Shown: one piece after another, positions 50,132-59,310 of the stretch
Layout of the letters: every line of letters starts with the position of its first letter
Numbering within the stretch: the first letter of the stretch is position 1
Assembly: GCF_008087085.1 (NCBI RefSeq)
Contig: NZ_VIYJ01000001.1
Coordinates: 248,001 to 312,000 of the forward strand
From: Nocardioides rubriscoriae
GTDB lineage: Bacteria > Actinomycetota > Actinomycetes > Propionibacteriales > Nocardioidaceae
Length of the DNA stretch: 64,000 nucleotides
Reading direction: 5' to 3'
Made by a program: the position numbers and the translations under genes
Notes under the pieces: model-generated
Told to the model about the DNA's origin: nothing
Seen by the model: the letters and a program-made list of their open reading frames with translations, nothing else
Database searches by the model: none

Positions 50132-51262
50132 TCAGTTCCTTTGCAGCTCGCGCCGCAGCGCGGAGTAGGCGGGCTTGGGTCGGCCGGCGTCGTCGAGCAG
50201 GCCGAAGCCCGTCTCGGGGTCGCTCGAGTCGCTGTCAGTGTCGCGCAAGGCGTAGAACCACAGCGAGTCGACGAACGGCAGGCGCCGAGCCTCGCGTACG
50301 GCGCCCAGCACCATCTGCTCCTGGCGCGCGAGGCTGACCGAGCGCGCGGAGGCGCCGGTCGAGGCGCCGTACTCGGTCAGCCACACGGGCTTGTCGCCGT
50401 CGCCGGCGCGCTCCATCACCTTGTAGAGGTCGAGGAGGCGGGCGTAGGTGTTCCACGGCTGCCGACCGCTGGGCAGGGCGGGGTAGGTGTAGGGGTGGAC
50501 CGACACGACGTCGAAGAGGCCGCGGTCGATGCCGGTGGCGTAGAAGCGGCGCAGGAAGGTCACCGGGTTGACCTGCAGGCCGACCGCGCCGTTGACCGCC
50601 GGGGCCAACGAGCCGACGAGGATCCGGGCGCCGGGGTCGTACCTGCGCAGGGGGCGAGCGGCGGCCTCGACGAGGCGGGCGTACTCGCGGGCGTCGGGCG
50701 GGGCCGCCCAGAACGACTCCCGGTTGGGACCGTTCCACAGCTCCCAGGCGAAGACCTGGTCGCGGTAGCGCTGGGCCGCGGCGGCGACGAACCGGCCGAA
50801 GAGGGCGGGGTCGGGCGACCCGTCGTCGAGGCGGCCCGAGACGGGGCTGTAGCTGACCACGACGAGCACCTTGAGTCCGGCGGCGCGACTGGCCCGCACG
50901 ACCCGGTCGGTGTCGGACCAGTCGAGCCCGCCGTACTGGGCGACCTTGGCCCAGTTGAGGTCGATGCGCACCCGGTCGACGCCCAGCCGCGTGGCCGCGG
51001 TGAGGTCGGTGCGCAGCTCGTCGTCGGAGGCCGACAGGATGCTGAAGCCCGGGCTGATGCCGACGCGCAGCGGCTTGCGTGGCACCGGGTCGGGCTCGAT
51101 GTCGGGCGGGATCGTGGGCACCGGGTCGGGGGTCGGGAGGCCGGTCGGGGCGCGGCGCGGCTCCTGGGCCACCGGCGTCGGGTCGTCGCGCAGGGCGACG
51201 AGCACGGCGACGACCAGTGCCGCGACCAGGGCGAGGACGAGAAGAGGCGTCCGCCGGAGCAT
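50132..51262 (-). CDS. Membrane-anchored TIM-barrel glycosidase-like protein (GH39/GH5-like)
   Basis: 376 aa, ATG 51262. N-terminal membrane anchor (7-24), Pro-rich spacer (to about 62), barrel from 65: GVDRVRIDLNWAKVAQYGG, FAWELWNGPNRESF, SVHPYTYPAL, KPVWLTEYGAS (nucleophile Glu297), DSLWFYALRD. The usual WNEPN acid/base Glu is Gly178, so normal retaining hydrolysis is unlikely. PslG-type glycosidases in EPS operons trim polymer; this one may bind or process it. It is 1 nt from the Wzz-like gene. Divergent from the APH-like gene. Confidence 0.82.
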   Translation of the reverse strand: MLRRTPLLVLALVAALVVAVLVALRDDPTPVAQEPRRAPTGLPTPDPVPTIPPDIEPDPVPRKPLRVGISPGFSILSASDDELRTDLTAATRLGVDRVRIDLNWAKVAQYGGLDWSDTDRVVRASRAAGLKVLVVVSYSPVSGRLDDGSPDPALFGRFVAAAAQRYRDQVFAWELWNGPNRESFWAAPPDAREYARLVEAAARPLRRYDPGARILVGSLAPAVNGAVGLQVNPVTFLRRFYATGIDRGLFDVVSVHPYTYPALPSGRQPWNTYARLLDLYKVMERAGDGDKPVWLTEYGASTGASARSVSLARQEQMVLGAVREARRLPFVDSLWFYALRDTDSDSSDPETGFGLLDDAGRPKPAYSALRRELQRN

Positions 51263-51351
51263 CGGCGGACGACTGGATGTTGCAGTGACGGTGCACCCCC
51301 ACGACGAGTGCGGTCGGCGTCCCGCCCGCAGTTGTCCCTATGATGACAGTT

Positions 51352-52500
51352 GTGCCGCTCGATGACCGCACAGACGCGGAGACCGCGGCGGTCTACTCCC
51401 CCAGCTGGGTCGACCTGCTCGGCCTCGCGGCCGGTGACCGGGTGCGCCTGGTGGGCGACGACCGGGTCGCCGAGGCGGCCGTGCGCCACCGCGGCGGGGT
51501 CCTCGACGACGGCGCCGCGGGCGGCCTCCACGACGTGGTCTGCCTCCAGGACATCGCGTTCGACGCCGCTGCCCTGCGCCGGCACGCGGCGACCCTGGCC
51601 CCGGGCGGACGACTGGTGCTGGTCGTCGACAACGCCGCCAGCCCGCTGCGGCTCGCCGACCGGCTCGCCGGCCGACCGGGTGGTCGCCACGCCGTGGTCG
51701 GCCTGGGCCGTGTGCGCCGCCGGCTGCGGTCGGCCGGGCTCGAGGTCGACCAGGTCTTCGGCCTGCTGCGCTCGTCGGCGGCCCCCGTGACCGCCTTCGA
51801 CCTCGCCGCGCCCGAGGCGGTCAGGTCGGTCCTGGGCGCCACCCTCAGCCACGTCGGTGGCACGCGCGGCACCCTGGTGTCGCTGCTGACCAGGTCGCCG
51901 GTCGGTGCCCTGGCCCCGCTGTGCCCGGCCTGGCTGGTGGTCGCGCGTCCCCGCGGGTCGTCGGTGACCCCCGCGGACGACCGCATCGTCGGCAAGATCA
52001 GCAACCGGGACAGCAAGGAGGTCAAGCTGGTCTGCGGCTCGCCTCCCCGGGTGCTCGAGAAGCACTACCTCACCGGGAGCGGGACCACCGAGGTCGAGGC
52101 GCTGCGCGAGCTCGACCGCATCGGCTTCACCCTCGCACCGCGCATCGTCGGGGAGCCGGCGCCGTCGGTGTGCCGGATGACCTGGCTGCCGGGCCGACCG
52201 CTGCTGCCCGCCGCGCTCGACGCCGACGAGGTCGTCGTCTGGGTCGACCGGGCCCTGGCGGTGCTCGCCGACCTGCACGCCCGCAGCCGGCAGCCCGACG
52301 GCAGCGTGCTCGTGCACGGCGACTTCTGGCTCGGCAACCTGCTGGTCGACGACGAGCAGGTCGTCGGGGTGGTCGACTGGACCGGCGTCGTGCACGGCCC
52401 CGACCACGTCGACCGCGACTTCCTCGTCGAGAGCACGGTCGCCCTGCGCCCGGACCTGCCCGGCCTGCGGGCCCGGCTGGCGACGACCGCCCCCGCCTGA
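51352..52500 (+). CDS. APH/kinase-fold protein with N-terminal methyltransferase-like segment
   Basis: 382 aa from GTG 51352, chosen because a TATGAT -10 box (51339-51344) sits 7 nt upstream, giving a leaderless start; ATGs at 51340 and 51343 lie inside that box. Residues about 1-165 resemble a degenerate methyltransferase region (LAPGGRLVLVVDNAASPLRLADRL). Residues about 215-380 are an aminoglycoside-phosphotransferase fold: VLEKHYL, VLVHGDFWLGNLLVDDE (catalytic Asp/Asn) and GVVDWTGVVHGPDHVD. In EPS loci such proteins probably phosphorylate a sugar or lipid carrier. Convergent with the acetyltransferase operon (8 bp). Confidence 0.8.
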   Translation: MPLDDRTDAETAAVYSPSWVDLLGLAAGDRVRLVGDDRVAEAAVRHRGGVLDDGAAGGLHDVVCLQDIAFDAAALRRHAATLAPGGRLVLVVDNAASPLRLADRLAGRPGGRHAVVGLGRVRRRLRSAGLEVDQVFGLLRSSAAPVTAFDLAAPEAVRSVLGATLSHVGGTRGTLVSLLTRSPVGALAPLCPAWLVVARPRGSSVTPADDRIVGKISNRDSKEVKLVCGSPPRVLEKHYLTGSGTTEVEALRELDRIGFTLAPRIVGEPAPSVCRMTWLPGRPLLPAALDADEVVVWVDRALAVLADLHARSRQPDGSVLVHGDFWLGNLLVDDEQVVGVVDWTGVVHGPDHVDRDFLVESTVALRPDLPGLRARLATTAPA

Positions 52501-52508
52501 GCCGGCCC

Positions 52509-53618
52509 TCACTCCCCGCCGCGCCGGCGGCGTACGGCCTCGGCGGCGGCGGTGGCCGCGTCGACCAGGGCCCGGGCCAGCCGGCCCCCGTGGCGCACGT
52601 CGACGGTGTCGTAGGAGGCAGTCGACCATTGGCGCTTGGTCTGCGAGATGCCGAGCAGCTGGTCGATGCGGCCGATGCCCCGCACGGGCGCCCAGCGGAA
52701 GGTCTCGCGCAGCATGAGGTGTCCGGGGCTGTAGTCCTGGAAGGCCGGGTCGTAGCGGCTGATCCACAGCGCCAGGGTCGGCACGTCCTGCGCCACGACC
52801 ATCGCGAGCAGGAACGACACCGGCCGGTCGCCGACGTAGCCGACGAGCGTGACGCCGCGCCCGGCCGCGGTCTCGCCGCGGACGTAGTCGAGCACGAACC
52901 CGTCGTACGGCGGGCGCAGCAGGTGCTGGCGCGGGCGCGCGGTCTCGGCGGCGTCGAAGACGGTGCGCAGGTCGGGCAGCAGCGCCTCGAGGCGCTCGGG
53001 GTCGACGGCGACCTCGACGCGGTGCTCGAGGCCGGCGGCGTCGAGCGCGGCGTCGGCGCGGCGCAGCAGCTTGCGCAGGTTCTTGGCGCCGGGCAGCGCG
53101 AGGTGGGCCAGGCCGTCGGCGCCGAGGTCGATGACGGGGCAGTGGTCGCGCGGGGTGACGGTCGTGCGGCCGGCCGCCACCAGGGCGGGCAGGGCCGGGC
53201 TGGCGGCGCGGCTCTCGACGAGGTCGAGCAGCACGCGGGGCCCGGCGGCGGTGGCCCACAGCAGCGCGGCCGCCGCGTCGTCACCGGGGCGCACCAGGGC
53301 CTCGGCGATGGTGCCGAGCCCGTGGCCGAGCCAGCGGACCACCCGCACGGGGCCGACCCGGCGCTCGTGGAGCGGGGCCAGGGCCACCAGGCGGTCTCCG
53401 TCGTGGACGGTGACGACGCGCAGCCGCCCGGGCCCGAGGTGACGCCACCAGGCCAGGGCGTAGGCGGGTCGCACGAGGGCCCCGGCGCCGAGCTCGTCGG
53501 CCAGGGCCTCCCAGTCGGGGGCCAGGGCCCCGGCCGCGTCGAGGTCGTCGACCACGGCGGCACGCAGCGGCGGTCGGGAGCCGGTCGCGCCGTGGGGCAC
53601 GGCAGCCTGGGCGGTCAC
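52509..53618 (-). CDS. CelD/BcsL-type GNAT acetyltransferase
   Basis: 369 aa, GTG 53618 overlapping the deacetylase stop (GTGA). Double-GNAT/FemAB-like layout: WEALADELGAGALVRPAYAL, LAWWRHLGPGRLRVVTVHDG, PLHERRVGPVRVVRWLGHGLG, then NLRKLLRRADAALDAAG, FVLDYVRGETAAGRGVTLVG and SPGHLMLRETFRWAP. Members of this family acylate extracellular polysaccharide precursors. Close paralogue of the gene at 62333. Last gene of the overlapping EPS operon. Confidence 0.87.
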   Translation of the reverse strand: MTAQAAVPHGATGSRPPLRAAVVDDLDAAGALAPDWEALADELGAGALVRPAYALAWWRHLGPGRLRVVTVHDGDRLVALAPLHERRVGPVRVVRWLGHGLGTIAEALVRPGDDAAAALLWATAAGPRVLLDLVESRAASPALPALVAAGRTTVTPRDHCPVIDLGADGLAHLALPGAKNLRKLLRRADAALDAAGLEHRVEVAVDPERLEALLPDLRTVFDAAETARPRQHLLRPPYDGFVLDYVRGETAAGRGVTLVGYVGDRPVSFLLAMVVAQDVPTLALWISRYDPAFQDYSPGHLMLRETFRWAPVRGIGRIDQLLGISQTKRQWSTASYDTVDVRHGGRLARALVDAATAAAEAVRRRRGGE

Positions 53619-54418
53619 GACGACGCCACGACCCGGTCGAGCTGGTGGTCGGGCCACGAGGCCGGTGAGCGGCCGAGGTGGTAGGCGAGCCGGGCCCGCG
53701 TGTGGTGGGCGCCCATCGTCAGGCGCGGCAGCCGCAGGAGGTCGTCGCCCAGGGTGATGCGGCCGTTGAGGAACGTGTAGGCCGCGGTGAACCCGGCGGC
53801 CTCGACGGCCTCGCGCACGGCCCGGTCGTGGTGACCGAAGGGGTAGGCGAACTGGGTGATCCGGTGCCCGGTGACGTCCTCGAGCTCGGCGCGGCAGCCG
53901 CCGACCTCGTCGGCCAGCCGGGCCGCGTCGAGGTCGGCGAGCGAGGCGTGGGTGCGGGTGTGCGCGGCGAGCTCGAGGCCGTGGGCCACGGCCTCGACGA
54001 GCTCGGCGCGCGTCATGGTGCGCGCCGCCCCCGGCCACCACGGCGGGCGCCGGCCCCACCCGGTGCTGACGGTCATCAGCGACGCCGGCACCTCGAGGTC
54101 GACCAGCACCGGCATCGCGTGGCGGGCGACGCCCGCGAGGGCGTCGTCGAAGGCGACCGCGGCCAGCCCGTCGACGGGCTCGCCACGGGTGACACGCTCG
54201 CTGATCTCGCCGAGCGCGACGATGCGGAACCCCAGCGACCGCACGGTCCGCAGGTGGGAGCGCAGCGCCGAGGCGGTCACCTCGAGGCCGTCGGCGACCG
54301 CGTCGTCGGCCACCACGTCGTGGTAGCAGAGCACGACGGCCCCGCCGCGCGCGGCCCGGCCGGTGGCCAGGCGGCCGGCCGCACCGAGCGGCGCGGCTGC
54401 TCGACCCAGGACGCTCAC
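53615..54418 (-). CDS. Polysaccharide deacetylase (NodB/CE4)
   Basis: 267 aa, GTG 54418 overlapping the GT stop (GTGA). NodB motifs: VVLCYHDVV, AAVAFDDALAGVARH (TFDD variant AFDD, catalytic base and metal Asp), AAHTRTHASL (metal His pair) and FAYPFGHHDRAVRE. It removes N-acetyl groups from a polymer or precursor. No clear signal peptide with this start, so it may act on lipid-linked intermediates in the cytoplasm or use a non-standard route. Confidence 0.88.
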   Translation of the reverse strand: MSVLGRAAAPLGAAGRLATGRAARGGAVVLCYHDVVADDAVADGLEVTASALRSHLRTVRSLGFRIVALGEISERVTRGEPVDGLAAVAFDDALAGVARHAMPVLVDLEVPASLMTVSTGWGRRPPWWPGAARTMTRAELVEAVAHGLELAAHTRTHASLADLDAARLADEVGGCRAELEDVTGHRITQFAYPFGHHDRAVREAVEAAGFTAAYTFLNGRITLGDDLLRLPRLTMGAHHTRARLAYHLGRSPASWPDHQLDRVVASS

Positions 54419-55554
54419 CGGACGTCTTGGGGCGAACGCGCGGCGAAGCGCTCGCGGGCCTCGGTGAGGGTCTCGACGAGGCGTCGCGTCGAGGTCGTCG
54501 CCTCGTACCGGGCCAGGAAGCGGGCGCGCGCGGCCGCGCCGAGGCGGGCGCGCAGCGCGGGGTCGCGCACGAGGGTGCGGACGGCCTCGACCAGCGCCCG
54601 GTCGTCGTCGGGCTCGACGAGCAGGCCGCAGTCGGGCGGCACGGTCTCGGGCATCGCCGCGACGCGCAGGCCGACGACGGGCAGCCCGGCCGCCATGGCC
54701 TCGATGACGGCGTTGGGCGCCTGGTCGATGGGGCTGGGGAAGACGAAGACCGCGGAGGCGCGCAGCTCCTCCCACAGCCGGCCGGAGCCGACCGTCACGT
54801 CGCTCACGGCGCGCACGTTGCGGCCCGGCGGGACCTCCTCGGTGGTGACCAGGACGAGCTCGCACACGTCGGCCAGGTGCTCCTGGTGCAGGCGGTGCAG
54901 GCGCAGCGCGCCCTTGCGCTCGAGCTGGCGCCCCACGAAGACGAGGCGGGGCAGCGGGTCGGCGCTCACAGCACCGGGGGCCGGTCCGTCCCCGAGGTCG
55001 GGGGCGACGATGCCGAAGGGGAAGACGCGCAGCCGGTCGGGGCCCACGCCGTAGGTCTTGCGCAGCGAGGCACCGACCCACTCGGTGTTGCCGAGCACGA
55101 GGGTCGCCGAATCGAAGACGGGCTGCTCGAAGCGTCGCGCCGCGCGGATCGCGGCCGGGGTGAAGCGGGTGGCCTCGCGGTAGGGCAGCCGGTAGGCGTT
55201 GGTCTCGGTCGTGGCGTCGGTCGACACGACCGAGGGCACGGCGCGCAGCAGGTCGGCCGAGCGCAGGGCGGCGTTGCCGGTGTAGACGTGGAGCACGTCG
55301 AAGGTGCCGAGCCGGGCCCGGATCTGGCGGCGTACCCACCGGCTCAGGGCGAGCTGGGCGCGCAGCGCCTGCAGGTCGAGGTCGAGCAAGCCGAGCCCGG
55401 GCACCGCTCCCCCGACGACACGGCGCATCAGCCGGGGCGCGGGGACGTCGAGGAACTCGGGCTCGACCTCGGGGTGGGCCGGCAGCGTACGACGCAGGGC
55501 GGCGTGGACGCTCGCGTGGCCGCCGATGTTCTCGTTGACGAACAACACCTTCAT
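54415..55554 (-). CDS. GT4-family glycosyltransferase
   Basis: 379 aa, ATG 55554 overlapping the preceding gene (ATGA). GT-B: KVLFVNENIGGHASVHAALR, DVLHVYTGNAALRSADLL, VLGNTEWVGASLRKTYGV, LVFVGRQLERKGALRLHRLH, SPIDQAPNAVIEAMAAGLPVV. Assembles the EPS repeat unit; specific sugar unknown. Confidence 0.9.
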   Translation of the reverse strand: MKVLFVNENIGGHASVHAALRRTLPAHPEVEPEFLDVPAPRLMRRVVGGAVPGLGLLDLDLQALRAQLALSRWVRRQIRARLGTFDVLHVYTGNAALRSADLLRAVPSVVSTDATTETNAYRLPYREATRFTPAAIRAARRFEQPVFDSATLVLGNTEWVGASLRKTYGVGPDRLRVFPFGIVAPDLGDGPAPGAVSADPLPRLVFVGRQLERKGALRLHRLHQEHLADVCELVLVTTEEVPPGRNVRAVSDVTVGSGRLWEELRASAVFVFPSPIDQAPNAVIEAMAAGLPVVGLRVAAMPETVPPDCGLLVEPDDDRALVEAVRTLVRDPALRARLGAAARARFLARYEATTSTRRLVETLTEARERFAARSPQDVR

Positions 55555-56687
55555 CGCGCACCCCCCCGAGCGTCGCTGTGGTCGCGCCCGGCGATCCCGA
55601 GCAGCGTGTGGAGCAGCAGGTCTGTCTGCTGGGCCAGATCATGCCCTGTCGCGACGCGTTCGCGACCACGGACCGCGCAGCGGTTGCGCAGGTCGGGGTC
55701 GTCGAGCAGCCGGGTGACGGCCTCGGCGAGGGCGCGCGCGTCGCCCGCCGGCACCAGCAGCCCGGCGCCGGCGAGCACCTCGGGGGCCCCGCCATGGTCG
55801 GTCGCGACCACGGGGATGCCGAGGCTCATCGCCTCGAGCACGGCCAGCGGGCACGCCTCGGGGTCGGTGCTGGCGCTGACCGCGACGCTCCAGCCGCGCA
55901 TGCGGGCCAGCGGGTCGTCGAGGTGGCCCACCACGGTGACCTGCTCTCCGAGCGGGGTGCCGTCGAGGCGGGCGCGCACCCGGTCGCCGTAGTCGGCGTC
56001 GGTGGGCAGCTGGCCCCCGAGGAGCTCGACGCGGGTCCCGGGCGGCAGCATCCAGGCGGCGTCGAGCAGGACCTGCTGGCCCTTCCACGGGGTCAGCAGC
56101 CCGTTGAGGCCCACGACGGGCGGGCTCACCGGCTCGGGCAGCGGTGTCGACAGGTCGGGCGGGACGACACCGTTGTGGACGACGGTCAGCGCCGGGCCAC
56201 GGTCGCCACGGTCGCCGTGATCGCCGTCGCGCAGACGGTCGACGACGGCGGCGGAGACCCCCACCACCGTGGTGAGGGCCGAGCGGCACAGGCGGTAGAG
56301 GCGGAGCCGGCCGGGCGCGACGACCACGTCATGGGCCAGCCACGCCGCGGGCGGGGTGCGGCCGGCCAGGCGCAGCGCCGGCAGCGCGAGCAGCGAGTTG
56401 ACCAGCACGACGTCGGCGCCGCGCGCCGTACGCCGCAGCAGCCAGGCCGTCCGCAGCCAGCGGACCAGGGTGCGCAGCACGGCCACCGGCGAGCGGCCGG
56501 CGAGCCCGAGCTCGGGGATCTCGCGGTGGCGCGCCCCGGTCGCGGCGACCTGGGCCTCCAGCGGACCCGCGGGGGCCAGGCACTCGACGTCCCAGCCGGC
56601 GGCGACGGCTGCGGCCAAGGTGCGCAGCAGCACGCGCTCGGCCCCGGAGACCTGCCCGGTACTGGTGAGGGCGACCAGGCGGGTCAC
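55551..56687 (-). CDS. GT4-family glycosyltransferase
   Basis: 378 aa, GTG 56687 overlapping the flippase stop (GTGA). GT-B: TSTGQVSGAERVLLRTLAA (acceptor loop), WLAHDVVVAPGRLRLYRL, VVGLNGLLTPWKGQQVLLDA, STDPEACPLAVLEAMSLGIPVV (donor EX7E). Its gene order next to the flippase suggests it acts late in repeat-unit assembly. Confidence 0.9.
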   Translation of the reverse strand: MTRLVALTSTGQVSGAERVLLRTLAAAVAAGWDVECLAPAGPLEAQVAATGARHREIPELGLAGRSPVAVLRTLVRWLRTAWLLRRTARGADVVLVNSLLALPALRLAGRTPPAAWLAHDVVVAPGRLRLYRLCRSALTTVVGVSAAVVDRLRDGDHGDRGDRGPALTVVHNGVVPPDLSTPLPEPVSPPVVGLNGLLTPWKGQQVLLDAAWMLPPGTRVELLGGQLPTDADYGDRVRARLDGTPLGEQVTVVGHLDDPLARMRGWSVAVSASTDPEACPLAVLEAMSLGIPVVATDHGGAPEVLAGAGLLVPAGDARALAEAVTRLLDDPDLRNRCAVRGRERVATGHDLAQQTDLLLHTLLGIAGRDHSDARGGAR

Positions 56688-58267
56688 GAGGTGGTGTCCT
56701 TGGCCGGGTCGGGTGCGGTCGCCGCTCCCGGGTCCACCTCGACCGCAGTGTCAACCGCTGTGTCGACCGCTGCCTCGGCCGGGTCGCGTCGGGGGCCGCC
56801 CAGGCGCGCGGGGACGGGGATGCCGGCGCCCGCGACCGCACCGCCGAGCAGCGCCACGGCCAGGTAGACGAGCGTCGCGACCGTGGCGGCCAGCACCCAG
56901 GGCACGACGAGGTCGACGGACCAGCCGGCGGCCAGGGCCAGGCCCAGCGCGAGCGGTACGACGACCAGGCGGCGCAGGTCGAGCGGCCACATCTCGGTGA
57001 CGCGCGACAGCAGCACCAGCAGCAGGGCGAGCACCACGACCTCGGAGCCGAGCGTGGCGACCGCGGCCCCCTCGTAGGACAGCCGCGGGATGAGCACGAG
57101 GTTGGCGCTGATGTTGAGCACGAGCCCGACGAGCATCACGAGGGGGTAGATGCGGTGGCGCTCGACCGACACCAGGCAGGTCAGCGCCAGCGAGGAGAAC
57201 AGCGTCAGCACCTGCGCGACGATGAGCACCTGGGTGGCGTGCTGGCCCACGGCGTAGTCCTTGCCGTAGAGCAGCGTGGTGATGGGGCCGGGGAAGCCGA
57301 CCAGGCCGACCGAGGCGAACCCGCCGATCAGGCCGACGAGCATGGCGCTGCGGCGTACGGCGTCGCGGAAGGCCGGCATGTCGCCGGGCCACGACCGCAC
57401 CAGCACAGTCAGCAGGGGCACGGTGACCGCGGTCGCGGCGAAGTGCAGGATGTCGACGAACTTGTAGGAGACGCCGTAGATGCCGACGGACTCGAAGGTG
57501 TCGAGTCGCGACAGCATCACCGCGTCGACGCGGTAGTAGATGGTGGCCAGGCCGTAGCCGAGGGTGAGCGGCACGGCCTCGCGCAGCAGCTGCGTCCAGA
57601 TGGCGCGGTCGACCGAGAAGCGCAGCGGCACCAGCCGGTGGGCGCGCGGGATCTTCCAGGCGAGGATGACGACCTCGCAGAGCACGGCGGGGATGACGAA
57701 GAGCAGCAGCGTGCCGCCGGCGGCCGCGAGGGCCGCGGTCAGCGCGAACTGCGCGGTGAGGCCGACGACCCCGGCGACGCTGACGGTGCCGAGGGTCAGG
57801 CGGGACTGGAAGACCACGTCGAGGGCGGCCGACGGGGTGGCCAGGACGATCACGATGCCGGCGACGGCGGTCGCGGCGAGCATGCCGCCGGAGAAGCCGA
57901 GCAGCAGCCCGATCAGCAGCACCAGGGTGTAGCCCACCAGCCCCAGGACCGTGCGCAGGGTGATGTAGGCACTGGCGAAGTGGCTCGGGTCGTGCTCGGC
58001 GTCGCCGAGCATGCCGCGCACCGCGATCCGGCCGATGCCCATGTCGGTGACGACCGACATCAGCCCCAGGAGCGTGAAGATGAGGGTGAAGCGGCCGAAC
58101 TGGTGCAGCGAGAGCGACCGGGCGATGAGCACGGTGCCGCCCCAGCCGAGGACGGCCATGCCGAGGCGGCTGGCCAGCAGCCAGCTGGTGTTGGCCAACA
58201 GGCTCGACGACCCGTCGGAGTCGCTGGAGTCGGTGGCCCCTCGAGCGGGCCGTCGGCGGGTCAGCAC
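56684..58267 (-). CDS. Wzx-type polysaccharide flippase
   Basis: 527 aa polytopic protein with about 12-14 membrane helices of the MOP superfamily: WLLASRLGMAVLGWGGTVLI near the N-terminus, YYRVDAVMLSRLDTFESVGI in the middle and SLALTCLVSVERHRIYPLVM further on. It moves the lipid-linked repeat unit across the membrane. GTG 58267 overlaps the upstream GT stop by 7 bp. Basic/acidic C-terminal tail (DTAVDTAVEVDPG). Confidence 0.9.
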   Translation of the reverse strand: MLTRRRPARGATDSSDSDGSSSLLANTSWLLASRLGMAVLGWGGTVLIARSLSLHQFGRFTLIFTLLGLMSVVTDMGIGRIAVRGMLGDAEHDPSHFASAYITLRTVLGLVGYTLVLLIGLLLGFSGGMLAATAVAGIVIVLATPSAALDVVFQSRLTLGTVSVAGVVGLTAQFALTAALAAAGGTLLLFVIPAVLCEVVILAWKIPRAHRLVPLRFSVDRAIWTQLLREAVPLTLGYGLATIYYRVDAVMLSRLDTFESVGIYGVSYKFVDILHFAATAVTVPLLTVLVRSWPGDMPAFRDAVRRSAMLVGLIGGFASVGLVGFPGPITTLLYGKDYAVGQHATQVLIVAQVLTLFSSLALTCLVSVERHRIYPLVMLVGLVLNISANLVLIPRLSYEGAAVATLGSEVVVLALLLVLLSRVTEMWPLDLRRLVVVPLALGLALAAGWSVDLVVPWVLAATVATLVYLAVALLGGAVAGAGIPVPARLGGPRRDPAEAAVDTAVDTAVEVDPGAATAPDPAKDTTS

Positions 58268-59310
58268 GGGACGCCGAGCCCCCGGTAGACGGCGAGGGTG
58301 GCGGCGGCGGTGTCGCTCCAGCGCAGCCGGGCGGCCGAGCGGACGGCGGCCTCGCGCAGGGCCGCGTTGTGCTCGCGGTCGCCGACGACGTGGCGCAGCG
58401 CGTCGGCGAGGAGGTCCTCGTCGTCGGGGCGGACCAGCTCGGCGCCGGAGCCGACGATGTCGGGCAGCGCACCCACCCGCGTCGCGATGACGGCCGCCCC
58501 GCAGGCCATGGCCTCCAGCGGTGGCAGCCCGAAGCCCTCGTAGGTGGACGGGTAGGCGACCACGTCGACGGCGGCGTAGAGCGCCGGGAGGTCGTCGGCG
58601 GCGACGTAGCCGAGGTGGCGGGCGGTCGCGGGGACCTGCTGGCCCGGGGCGACGGCGCCCCCGACGAGCAGGTCGACGCCGGCCCGCTCGCAGGCCGCGG
58701 CCAGCATGCCGACCCGCTTGCGGGGCTCGACGGTGCCGAGGTAGAGAGCGCTGCGCTCGGGCACCCGGTAGCGCGCCCGGACCCGCTCGACCTCCTCGGC
58801 CGTCGGGGGCGCCATGTCGGGGCCGGCGGCCAGCGGGGTCACCGTGCTGCTGCGGCCGAAGAGGGTCGCGACCCGCTCGGCGGTGAAGTTGCTGACCGAG
58901 ATGACGGCGTCGGCCCGCTTGATCGCGCGAGCCACCAACGCCTGCTCACCGCGCGCGCGGACCCGGCTGTGGGCCCACGGCACGTCGAAGACCGACAGGT
59001 CGTGGACCGTGGTGACGACCGGGCCGTCGTGGCGGCGCAGGGGCAGGTCGACGTCGAGGCCGTGCACCAGGCCGGGACCGGGGCGCATCGTCATGCCCGC
59101 GGCCGCGCGTCGCGCGCCGTCGAGGACCGGGTGCGCCACGGCCTGCACGCCGGCGGGCAGCTCGCCGACGGCGTCGGACTGCACGTGGGCGACGAACGAG
59201 GCGTCGGTGAGGGGGGTCAGGGCACGGAGGAGCTCACGGATGTAGGTCTGGACGCCGCTGCCTCCGGGGCGGAGGGCGAGGGCGTTGAGCGTGACGCGAC
59301 CTTCGAGCAT
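58261..59310 (-). CDS. GT4-family glycosyltransferase
   Basis: 349 aa, ATG 59310. GT-B: NALALRPGGSGVQTYIRELL (acceptor loop, close to the N-terminus), VVTTVHDLSVFDVPWAHSR, ADAVISVSNFTAERVATLF, LYLGTVEPRKRVGMLAAACE, YPSTYEGFGLPPLEAMACGA. Resembles mannosyl/rhamnosyltransferases of O-antigen loci. Its 5' end overlaps the ligase-like gene by 94 bp, because the acceptor loop at its start is needed and cannot be trimmed away. Confidence 0.9.
   Translation of the reverse strand: MLEGRVTLNALALRPGGSGVQTYIRELLRALTPLTDASFVAHVQSDAVGELPAGVQAVAHPVLDGARRAAAGMTMRPGPGLVHGLDVDLPLRRHDGPVVTTVHDLSVFDVPWAHSRVRARGEQALVARAIKRADAVISVSNFTAERVATLFGRSSTVTPLAAGPDMAPPTAEEVERVRARYRVPERSALYLGTVEPRKRVGMLAAACERAGVDLLVGGAVAPGQQVPATARHLGYVAADDLPALYAAVDVVAYPSTYEGFGLPPLEAMACGAAVIATRVGALPDIVGSGAELVRPDDEDLLADALRHVVGDREHNAALREAAVRSAARLRWSDTAAATLAVYRGLGVPC

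Noticed and set aside
51340..51351. ATG 51340/51343 as the start of the APH-like protein
   Set aside because: Both codons lie inside a TATGAT box in the divergent promoter; GTG 51352 at 7 nt fits a leaderless start. Not certain.
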